Source: Bicyclus anynana (taxonomy: Eukaryota; Arthropoda; Insecta; Lepidoptera; Nymphalidae). From it: a stretch of 64,000 nt of DNA. Positions 14,801-22,869 of the stretch are shown here, one piece after another. The translations under genes were made by a program, and so were the position numbers. The stretch's first letter is position 1, and every line of letters begins with the position of its first letter. The DNA lies in the NCBI RefSeq assembly GCF_947172395.1, contig NC_069095.1:6262001-6326000 (forward strand), read 5' to 3'. Below the pieces are notes generated by a model. That model was not told the DNA's origin and ran no database searches. It saw only the letters and a program-made list of their open reading frames with translations.

Positions 14801-16906
14801 TTAATCATAGTCATAGTAAACTACTACGTAAGGAATCGGAAGCGTGATTTCAGTTATACCTATACTACAAGAAAGTATTCAGCGTTTTCACATTTTAGGT
14901 AGTACGTATCGAATTACCCCCATTTTTGTGGGTATAACCACAAAAATGGGGGTAATTCGAGAGGTATTTTTTCAGAGAAAACGGCGGAGGGATAGGATGC
15001 GAATCGGCGTGCAGCGCGCCGCGCAGCCGCAGCCGCGACCACGAGCCCCGCGCCGCCACTGGCGCTGCCACTGCATTGGGTGAGCATCATCACACCAATA
15101 CTATAAATGCAAAATATTGTGTATGTTTGTTACTTTGTCACGCCAAAAAACTTGGTAAATATAGATGGATATTTACCAAGTTCTGGACTAACACATGCTA
15201 CTCCAATAATTACATACCGATCAATCCGTGACTCCCGCGGCATTTCTGACAAGAATTTCAAGTCGCACGAAGTGGAGACGCTGCGAAGGCGTCATCGTCC
15301 GGTACTAATATATTATAGCCTTTCCTTATTCCTCAGCGTTACAATAGTATACTTTGTTGATTTCTTAAGCTTAATGTTAGTATTGTTAGCAAGAATAAAA
15401 GATTATTGTAGTATACTTATATTGGCGGTTATTGACGCTACGAGCGTCATCGTAACCCAGGTTATTGCGTTGCAACGACACAACACAACGCACTACCAAT
15501 AGTGCGTCGTCGCATCCTTCCGAAGGTGTCGCGTAAGACTCCACGGCACCCTCTCAAGGGTATGTGGGTCTCACCGGCCAAAGGACCAGAATACCCACTA
15601 AAACTCAGCGCATCCCTCCTCGTCTTAAATGAAGCAACATCGGATCGATACTCTATATAATAACTCTGCACTTGTAAGTTCTAGGAGCTGAGCTGGTAGC
15701 ACCGGGCAGAGCTGGACGCGATCTGCTGCTGGACAGCATCGGGCCAGGCAGTCTGGGCTCTCCGCCGCCCAACATACCGCCCGAGCTGACCTGCATCAGC
15801 GAGGAGGGCGGCCTAGACTTAGACCTAGATCTAGACATACCCGAGCATCTGCTGGAGGACTTGGACTGTGGCGGTGATTGTATTACTAGCTGCAATAAGG
15901 TAACCTTCCTTTTTGATAATTGATGGGTCGACAACCGACTTGGTAAACTGCCGATATCAAATGAATCGCAGGGAGCCACACAAAGTTCATACAAAAGTCT
16001 TTGTTCTACAGTAGTAATGTGGTCAACCCAGCTTAGTGGACTGACGACATCAAGCGAGTCGCAGTGAGTCACTGAATAAGTCTAAAAGCCTATGTCCTGC
16101 AGTAGACTTCTATCAGCTGATATGAGTTTTATATTTATGGTACCTACTATATAACATATATTATAATTTATGATTATTGTTTTTTTTTATAGTAGTAATA
16201 AGTAATACTATGGGGTCAACATGGCCTGAATGGCCTTAGGGTATCACCGAGTGGGTCCTATAACCATTACCGTAAAAAAGTGTATAGGCGAAAGCACTCC
16301 ATTGTTAATAGTTTCTTCCGATTAATAGCAAGCCAGTTATGACCTCCGATTCCGGAGGGTGTGGGTTTAAATCCGGTCCGGGGCATGCACCTCCAACTTT
16401 TCAGTTGTGTGCATTTTAAGAAATTAAATATCACGTGTCTCAGACGGTGAAGCAAAAACATCGTGAGGAAACCTACCAGAGAATTTTTCTAATTCTCTAA
16501 GTGTATGAAGTTTGCTAATCCACATTGGGCCAGCGTGGAGGACTATTGGCCTAACCCCTCTCATTCTGAGAGGAGACTCGAGGTCAGCTTTGGGCCGAAT
16601 ATGGGTTGATAATGATGAATGTAGAGTAGTGAAACAAATATTGGAAATGCTCTATTAAACCTCGATATTTTTTACCAGGTGGAGAACTATTTAATGCTAA
16701 GCGAATATGAAAACAACCTAATTGCTGAGCTCCCCTTGAACGAGCGCAGAGGCAGACGGTGGTCATTCGTAGTGTCAAACAACTCGCCCCAACCGTCCAG
16801 TAACCAGCTCCACTCCCCGGAACACCGCACCGAGGTGAAGTGGAAGAAAAAGTGCCATAATGCTAGCAACAGACTGATCACAGTGATAAACGAAGCGTCG
16901 TTGTAA
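2086..16906 (+). CDS. Monocarboxylate-transporter-like MFS protein (SLC16 type), 5' end outside window
   Basis: Nine exons joined by GT..AG introns with consistent phases: 2086-2259, 9827-9986, 10921-11228, 12616-12837, 13626-13763, 14244-14370, 14976-15079, 15685-15899, 16679-16906 (TAA at 16904-16906). They encode about 557 residues. Exons 1-6 hold roughly eleven hydrophobic segments in MFS order. After the fourth come basic residues FKRRRELVE and then the glycine-rich SGSGLGIAV, as in SLC16 transporters; a basic central loop (HLKNQNKIKRKMKDRNKSD) separates the two halves. Exons 7-9 encode a hydrophilic cytoplasmic tail with an Arg/Ser stretch and an LDLDLDLD acidic run. The start codon and first membrane segment, where SLC16 proteins carry the DGGWGW-like motif, are not in the window. 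By family it would carry monocarboxylates or similar small organic acids across a membrane; substrate cannot be read from sequence. AATAAA at 16928. Converges with the DRAM-type gene. Confidence 0.85.
2271..2351 (+). pseudogene. Decayed partial copy of MCT-like exon A
   Basis: Begins 11 bp after the exon A donor and repeats about 80 bp of the exon (from the TCTCCAGTGACAGTGGCGCT core to the GGCGCTCGGCTG end), with an internal deletion. It has no acceptor of its own and soon meets stops, so it is an intronic relic, not an alternative exon. Confidence 0.8.
2640..2810. repeat. GTGCAGTTTTAACTG repeat element, copy 2
   Basis: Compact copy with CCCGTGCAGTTTTAACTG at the left and CAGTTAAACCCGCAGG at the right as inverted ends; MITE-like. 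Confidence 0.6.
3495..3700 (+). repeat. SINE family B, diverged copy
   Basis: Shares GGGATCGAACCCCTGGGCC, the TTTTCTTAATTG..CAGGTCTGG block and GTAGAAACC.AAAGGGGTGTGG with the better copy at 12949. Confidence 0.75.
3906..4381 (+). mobile_element. Non-autonomous Helitron
   Basis: Starts TCTATACTTATAATAAA after A, ends GGGCGTCCGCTAG before T, with GCGGAC/GTCCGC-type 3' hairpin bases. Holds a (TCTG)n run at 4026-4077 and a GGGTAG-rich block before the end. No coding capacity. Confidence 0.8.
5051..6004 (-). mobile_element. Non-autonomous Helitron, 954 bp
   Basis: Minus-strand copy of the family at 3906: TCTATACTTATAATAAA at 6004, CTAG at 5051, between A and T. Contains (CAGA)n and a CCCTAC block at 5110-5260. 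Confidence 0.8.
6163..6203. repeat. Perfect 41-bp palindrome
   Basis: Arms of 20 bp (GCATGTAAATTTCTGGGAAA and its reverse complement) around one G. Confidence 0.95.
6204..7428. other. MCT intron, nothing recognised
   Basis: AT-rich sequence with small ORFs only; no element boundary or exon found. Confidence 0.5.
7429..7640. mobile_element. MITE with about 40-bp inverted ends
   Basis: ACCAGC..GCCTATTTCCTATTTTGG at the left and the inverse ending GGCCAGCAGGT at the right. A relative, one end only, lies at about 4756-4880. Confidence 0.7.
8228..8364 (+). mobile_element. Helitron 3' part, second subfamily
   Basis: GAAGAGTTTGTTTGTTTGATT, then CACGCGGGTGAAACCGCGCGG and end GCGTCAGCTAG before T. 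Same subfamily as 21229 and 44661. Confidence 0.7.
8738..8900 (+). repeat. SINE family C
   Basis: tRNA-like head TAGCCCAGTGGTTAGG with B box GGTTCGAATCC, then a TTCTAAGGAATTT..CCCAGCTAAGAGTTGG body. A second copy is at 12162. Confidence 0.7.
9254..9562 (+). repeat. SINE family A
   Basis: tRNA-like head (TTAGCCCAGTGGATATGACC, B box GGTTCGAATCC), conserved body CATGCACCTCCAACTTTTCAG, and tail GATAGTGATGATAC. Confidence 0.85.
9827..9986 (+). CDS. MCT-like exon B
   Basis: Acceptor TCTTTCAG; donor AG|GTAGTA is weak. Frame joins exon A exactly (G|GG ACG). Encodes GTVVGVGVGL, the basic FKRRRELVE turn and SGSGLGIAVMSTFIKAA, the most family-like stretch. Confidence 0.87.
10582..10887 (-). repeat. 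SINE family A
   Basis: Inverted copy of the 9254 element; its tRNA-like head ends 33 bp before MCT-like exon C. Confidence 0.83.
10921..11228 (+). CDS. MCT-like exon C (central loop)
   Basis: Acceptor AAATTTTCAG, donor G|GTAAGT. Encodes the segment ending GVVFLTFILGMFYR, a basic Lys/Arg-rich loop between the two MFS halves, then the first segment of the second half (LLMSTGISAFGINTPIFYL). Confidence 0.88.
11375..11574. mobile_element. 200-bp foldback MITE
   Basis: Inverted ends of about 85 bp (TGTCAGCCACTGACGATCAA outermost; CTGCAGCGCTAACGGCTTGA inside) with a short centre. In MCT intron C-D. Confidence 0.85.
11691..12073. mobile_element. Mariner-like MITE, 383 bp
   Basis: Flanked by TA on both sides. 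Both ends begin CAGG and share TTTAGTGCGGATATTTTT inverted. No transposase left. Confidence 0.8.
12162..12310 (+). repeat. SINE family C, diverged
   Basis: TTGGTTCAGTGGTGGTTAA head, B box GGTTCAAGTCC, and the CTTCTAAGAACC body shared with 8738. Confidence 0.6.
12616..12837 (+). CDS. MCT-like exon D
   Basis: Acceptor CATTCCAG, donor G|GTTAGT. Encodes two hydrophobic segments (LGLGWAVGCAAFGLLV and QAAVFVCGLATMAL) and the start of a third (YVMFAWIYG). Confidence 0.88.
12949..13262 (+). repeat. SINE family B, best copy
   Basis: Head GCCTCCGTGGCGCAGTGG, body TTTTCTTAATTGGTCCAGG and CCATCTTAGACTGTATCATC, ends GGGCTAACTTGTAAAG plus A-run. Confidence 0.85.
13626..13763 (+). CDS. MCT-like exon E
   Basis: Acceptor CATTTCAG, donor G|GTAAAC. 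Encodes IFCGGYHYSLKMYTYERV and WGFVQCSQAVPIAIGVPLSG, the late membrane segments. Confidence 0.87.
14244..14370 (+). CDS. MCT-like exon F (last membrane segment)
   Basis: Acceptor CCATTTCAG; donor AA|GTATGA is weak but keeps frame with exon G. Encodes YYFSSTCSLIGSLSLFCIDL, the final hydrophobic segment, followed by basic residues HRRS typical of the cytoplasmic side. Confidence 0.85.
14910..14959. repeat. Perfect 50-bp hairpin before MCT exon G
   Basis: Two 22-bp arms (CGAATTACCCCCATTTTTGT then GG) around a 6-nt loop GTATAA, ending 17 bp before exon G. Confidence 0.95.
14976..15079 (+). CDS. MCT-like exon G (tail, Arg/Ser-rich)
   Basis: Acceptor TTTTTTCAG, donor G|GTGAGC. GC-rich; encodes PRSRSRDHEPRAA and an Ala/Thr run. 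A perfect 50-bp palindrome ends 17 bp before it. Least certain exon by content, but phase fits both neighbours. Confidence 0.75.
15685..15899 (+). CDS. MCT-like exon H (acidic tail)
   Basis: Acceptor AAGTTCTAG, donor AAG|GTAACC. Encodes a cytoplasmic tail with LDLDLDLDIPEHLLEDLD and two Cys pairs. Phase fits exons G and I. Confidence 0.83.
16330..16618 (+). repeat. SINE family A, head truncated
   Basis: GTGGGTTTAAATCCGGTCC, CATGCACCTCCAACTTTTCAG and tail GATAATGATGAA as in 9254. Confidence 0.82.
16679..16906 (+). CDS. MCT-like terminal exon I
   Basis: Acceptor TTTTACCAG, phase 0, ends at TAA 16904-16906. Encodes a hydrophilic C-terminus with basic GRRWSF and KWKKKC patches and final ITVINEASL. 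Confidence 0.85.
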   Translation: MENYLMLSEYENNLIAELPLNERRGRRWSFVVSNNSPQPSSNQLHSPEHRTEVKWKKKCHNASNRLITVINEASL

Positions 16907-16927
16907 ACTATGGAGTAACGTTGAGAC

Positions 16928-16933
16928 AATAAA
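16928..16933 (+). terminator. Poly(A) signal of the MCT-like gene
   Basis: AATAAA 22 bases after the stop codon; the short 3' UTR fits a single dominant cleavage site near 16950. Confidence 0.65.
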
Positions 16934-17352
16934 TAGAGTACGTTTTTTAGTGTTCCAATGACCTATTTAACCTCATAATTTATTTGTTGTGTGTGCATAG
17001 TAGTCTCATTTGTGTATTATTCGGTATTATTTATTAAATTATTATAATTATAAATTAACTTTTGGAGTACTTATTTACACCCTTGGTATGCTTTAGACAT
17101 GCTGCAACATACTTAACTCTATAGCTCAAAAAACAGATTTTGATAAAACTTGCACTGTTTCCTAAGTTAGAGTATACCTAGTCTAACGTAAACTAGAAAA
17201 TATTAAATCGGACTTCTTTCTGAAGTCTTTAAGATCTATGCGGACAGACATATTACAGCCATAAAAAGATACATGGTAAGAACCTGATATTGGCTTTGAA
17301 ATCTTAAAGGTTTGCATTATCTACTCATGTTAGTAACACATGGGAGTTAACA

Positions 17353-17419
17353 CAGAATTGCACAGTTTTTGTATTGTTTGTATTATCTATACAAACAATA
17401 CAAAAACTGTGCAATTCTG
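17353..17419. repeat. Perfect 67-bp hairpin between convergent genes
   Basis: Two 31-bp arms (outer 20 bp CAGAATTGCACAGTTTTTGT) around TATCT. Lies between the poly(A) signals of the MCT-like and DRAM-type genes. Confidence 0.95.
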
Positions 17420-17659
17420 ACAACACCACAAAATACAAGTCGGAGAGATGACCTATATTTCTGAAATCGCATAAAGAAATAAAACACAATAATTTACAAG
17501 AGGGTAATTAAATATATTGACATCTTGTAATTGATAATAGTATAATTAATAATTCGTATAACTAGCGAATACAAATACTGCACAAAAATATTTTTTGGAA
17601 CACAATCAATTGCTTATAATACGAGATCCGGCATTAGGAATATATACCCTTATCGGTTA

Positions 17660-17665
17660 TTTATT
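17660..17665 (-). terminator. Poly(A) signal of the DRAM-type gene
   Basis: AATAAA on the minus strand, about 75 bases after the distal TAA. No closer signal seen after the TGA, so both forms probably share it. Confidence 0.55.
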
Positions 17666-17738
17666 CGGGTTATGAAATAAATGATACCAAATAAATACCA
17701 GATGAGTGTATATATTTCTTATGCCAGATCTTAGACCA

Positions 17739-18563
17739 TTACAATCTTTGTGGTGCCACAATGTCCTCTAAGAATTGGGCGAAACACCGCATCGCTTGCA
17801 ACAACGCGGCTAACAGTATCGAGAGGGACAAACTTACCAATTTCTGATTCTCCGATTTCACAATTTCGTTGTTAGCAACAGGAACTAAACTTTGGCTATC
17901 TACGCTAACGTTCGAATTATCACAATCGACATTATAAACATTTGTACCAACTAATTCTTTGTCGGAATCGCAAACATCGTCGATATCACGCGAAAGGTTT
18001 ATCACAATAAAATCGGAATCGATCGTACGACCGCCATCGAGAACATCATTGAACTCGATTGTACTCGAATTATTATCATTATTAACATTAGAACAACCTG
18101 GAATCTCATTCCAATGCACAGCACTGTGATTTTCATTAGTTAGGCACTTTAATATTTCATCCTTTACAACGGGACTAACATTAACACTAACACGTTTATT
18201 ATAACTATATCTTACAGAGTCGTCGTTTTCACCAGACGACATACCACTGTCATTATCTGCATTACTATCTCTAATTGGAGAGATATGCTCGAGATTATTG
18301 TTTCCCTTATCCGCTTCTAATTCTACATGAGATTTATTAAAACTACCATAGGATCTAGTGGGGGCATAATTGGGTGTATGCCGGTGTACCGTGCCCGGGG
18401 AGGGCACGGACTCCGGTCAGGAGGTCTTACCGCAAGCGATGCTCCCCTTTATAACTATCGAGTTTGAGAGGAGCTCCCGAGATCCGAATATGCTGTCGTC
18501 GTCCGAGAGTGACGTATTGTTTAAAGAACACGCGTCATCGAGCAATAATTCTGAACGTAGACC
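17739..18563 (-). CDS. DRAM-type last exon, short and long forms
   Basis: Acceptor TTTTTTGCTTGCAG, phase 0. Codons 1-48 end at TGA (18419-18417), and the same frame then stays open for 225 more codons to TAA at 17741-17739. Strong donor GCG|GTAAGA at 18430 and acceptor CTCATGTAG at 18323 bound a 108-nt, in-frame segment that holds the TGA. Spliced form: 18563-18431 plus 18322-17739. The long tail is rich in Asn, Asp and Ser and ends in a hydrophobic stretch (LVSLSLSILLAALLQAM) before FLEDIVAPQRL. TGA followed by C is also a context known for readthrough. Confidence 0.75.
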
Positions 18564-21500
18564 CTGCAAGCAAAAAAATTATACTTTTTAATCTATACCA
18601 ATATGACTCAGGGGGTTTCCTTTGTCATACCCATGTCTCAGGAGTTGTGCAAGTTCTGTTACAGATAACTGCTTATTAGGAACAGAGAAATGAGGGAAGT
18701 CCGAGGACGTACTCCCGTCAGGAGAGCCCATGTAGAAAATAGTAGTCTTAGACGGATATGACGTCGCTTAATCTCGTGTTGGCGTGTGCCGACGCTAGGT
18801 GGCGCGACTTCTTTCCGTAAAGAGTAGGGATAAATCCCTACTAAAGAGACTACTCTAAAGAGAGCGGTAGCGATCGGTTGGCTTTAGTATGCTCGTGGCG
18901 TTCGAGCCGTCCACATTTCTTGTTGTGTAATTGTGTAAGTCTCTATGGGTTACTTGGGATAGGCGGGGAGAGTGACTGGAGTGGAAAAGGGGAGTGTTAG
19001 TTAACTGTCAGAGACGTCTTTAACCCGACACACAACGATCACAAGTGCGTGACTCCACTCAAGGTTGTTGTCTGCCATTTTAATTCAAATCCGGGCCCTT
19101 TACCGCTGAGCTATTGAGGCTTTAAGTGTATTTATAAGATTTTTTGAGAATAAGACTCACCTCAGAAAAATATTCATAATCTTTTTCGAAGGACAATATG
19201 AATATACAGAATATGGCAGTCAACACGTAACTGCACAGGGAACTGACGACGTGGCACACGTATGCGCCGCTGGAATCACCACCTGCAACCAATGGAGTAC
19301 ACTTTATGCTATAGCTTGGCAAGTTCGTTGATGACACTCCCATGATATGCGGGCGACGGGGGGAAAGACTGCGCGGGTGTGAAATCGTGCGTGCGGGGAA
19401 GTAAGGTGCATCAGTCGTGGGTTTTTCATTCATCGCTACACGCCCCCCGGCCCGCGCGGACCATCGGTAGTGTTACGAACGAATTTACCAAGCTATAGTA
19501 TCAAAGCTTATTTTTTATTTGTTACAAGTTATCACCTGCGACCTTATTATGTGACTCAGTGTACTATTCAAATAATGAGTCACTACATCGATTTTCGTGG
19601 TATTTTCGGTTTTGTGATCCTTTAACATAAATATTTCTACGCCATTTTACATCAAGTAGCAATGATGTTTGGTTTTAACAATCATCTAACATAAATATTT
19701 CAACAAAATACGTTGCTACTACTATACTAATGTAACTTTATATATTATGTAATTTCGTTGTAAAAAATTATGTTAGATATTTGCAAAAACGAAAATAAGA
19801 TGAAAAACGATGTAGTGACTAATTATATTACCTACTCCTACCCCACCCCTACCCTACCCCTGAATTAATTTCTTACAAAAAATGTGTTATATGAAGAACC
19901 GCTCGACCAATTCTGTGCAAACTTCAAAACCATCTACTATATAATTCTTGAGTTATAAAATAACAACAAAAAGTGGCATTGATTTTTATACATATGGATT
20001 TAAATTACTTAAAACAACATGATAAAGCAAAATCTTAAAACTAAATCTAAGTTACTTTATGTGTGAACGTTATCCTTACCTTCAGGCAAAAATGAAGATA
20101 CCGTCCCAAATATTGCCATTATAACTAGGAAGAGGAAGCTCACGTTCGCAAGGCATTGCCTCAGCACTGTCAACCGTTTGTCATAGAATAGTGTGGAAAT
20201 AAATGTAGTTATGATGCACTGGAAAGAAAAATATTTAAGTAAAAGTTTTATAAATCATAATTGAAAAACAAGCAGATTGGCCATTATGGTAAATGGAATT
20301 GGTCTTTTTTGACGTGGCGTATTGGTGGGTTGGGTTCGATCCCCGGCTGGGCCAATTTCTGTTTTCTTAATTGGTCTAGGTCTGACTGGTAACCTGCCGG
20401 CAAAGATCGCCAAGCGATTTAGCGTTCTTGTACGATGTCGTGTAGAAATCGAAAGAAGTGTGGATTTTCATCCTACTCCTAACATGTTGGTACGCTTCCA
20501 TCATAGAGTGCGTCATCACTTACCATTAGGTGAAGTAATATGAAAAAAGGTACTTTTTTTTTCTTTACAACTTAGCCCTTGACTATAATCTCACCTGATG
20601 GTAAGTGATGATGCAATCTGAGATGGAAGCGGGCTAACTTTTTAGAAGGAGGATGAAAATCCACACCCCTTTCGGTTTCTACACGACATCCGTACCGGAA
20701 CGCTAAATCGCTTGGCGGTACGTCTTTGCTGGTAGGGTTGGTAACTAGCGACGGCCGAAGCCTCCCACCAACCACCACCAGCCAATACTTACCTACTACA
20801 ATATTTTTCACTCTCTAAACAAGCTCAAAACTAACATTGTAAAATAAAAATATAATGAACCAACCTGCACCCATATGTACAAAGTTCCGAACCCACATAT
20901 AAATATGTTTAGTGCCCGCAGGCATTGTTCATCCACCTGGAAAAAATACAACTTGGTGTTTTACAATATTTTCATGGTTTTCATTGCATGGAAACGAGAC
21001 AGGTGATAAATAATTTCTTTTAAAATGGGTACATTTGGTACGTACGTATGCAATGAAACTCGGTACAATTATTTTTCATACTCCTTGACAGGTAGGAGCA
21101 GAGCAGTGAAGAGAAATGTTGGGAAAACGGGAGAAGTTACTCCATTTTTACACCGATACTACTGTAAGGGCTGGATTAAAGGAAAGAGGACTAAGGGCGG
21201 ACGAAGTCGCGGCGTCCGCTAGTGTATATCTATACTAATATTATAAAGCTGAAGAGTTTGTTTGTTTGTTTGATTGATTGAACGCGCTAATCTCTGGAAG
21301 TACTGGTCCGATTTGAAAAATTCTTTCAGAGGAAGGTTATAGGCTATATATTATTCCCGTATTCCTAAGGGAACGGGAACCACGCGGGTGAAACCGCGCG
21401 GCGTCAGCTAGTAATGTAATATACCTAAAACTCGTCTGGAATGTAATCTAACAACAAGGAAGCATAAAAAAAATTGTCTTTATACGCAATGTTAACAACA

Positions 21501-22834
21501 TAATTTCTTGTTCAACGAAATAGGGTTTCGCGGTTATGTCTTTCTACACCGTATACCAATTACAGTGACGTCATGTGTATGTAACAGTACCCTCCTTTAT
21601 ATAACAGCAATAAGATACGAGAAGGCCACCTCAAGGTAAAGTAACAGTCATGCACTAGTTAGATCGCATCTCATTTATACATACACATATAATACATTCA
21701 TAACATGGGTGTACAAATAAACATACTAGCCGGCTCATCGGCATCTCAAGTAGGTTTCAAGTATTCGCCTAGTTCGGAGTACTTTAGTATTTTTAACCGA
21801 CTTCCAAAAAGGAGGAGGTTCTACGTTCGGCTGTATGTATGTTTTAGTCGAGTCGTGTTGGGCGGTAAATACAAAAATTGTTCGTACATGACTAAAATAC
21901 TAAACTAGTCTGTAACGCCTTATCAGGTTTGTTCGGACTACTTTAGCAATTTTTTTTTTTAATATTAGATATTTTCCATATTTTTATAATATGACCAATA
22001 TTCCCATTTCCCTCAAACTAGTCGGAAAAGACTGTGCTAGGGTAGGTACGACAATAGACCAGTTTAGTCGAGTAGCGTAAAATTTAGCTACTAAACGGGT
22101 CTGAACAACAAGAGTTTAGTCGAGTAGGTTAGTAAATAGTTTAGTCGAGTAGGTTTGTAAATAGTTTAATCGAGTCTCAATACTCAAACAAGGTAGAACG
22201 ATTTTAGGGCAGTAGCAAGTAGTTTAGTACGCTACTCGACTAAAATGCTAAAGTAGTCCGGCTAGGCTTTATATCTTTAAGTTCCAATTTAAACTCTATA
22301 GATGTCAACTTTACCCGGATCAAAAATTTGGAGTAGCTATTTAAAAGCTGTGAAATTTTGTAAATTAGAATTTTTGGCTCATCCAACTGAAAAGGTCGAC
22401 CCCTGGCTTAAGCTTATCTTTGAACGGTGGTAAGTGAGGTAAGTTTCATAAGGCTCAAAGTCACCTAGGAGTTTCAAAAGAAGCAGAAGAGAAATCAGAA
22501 GGGTCCTAAGTTTTTAGAATGGCGACTTCCCACTAGGAGAGAGGATCAAGCGGGTTGCTGGATGCTGGTGGCTTGAGACTCAGCAGAGAGAGAGAGAGAG
22601 AGTCAATGCAAGAGGCCTACGTCCAGCTGTTGGTGATCAATGATAAAATAAAATAAAATAAAAATAGTTTATTTCGTTAACATCAATCAGTAACAAATAA
22701 TTAAAGGCTAGAGTCTTCTTTTAAGAGTTGTAAACTCCTGTGACAGAAGACTCCGCTCTTCCATAACAAGCCGTAATTAAAGATATTTATAATTAATCAT
22801 AGTGGGTATAACTAAAACTAAAGACATAAAAACA

Positions 22835-22869
<35 letters not shown>

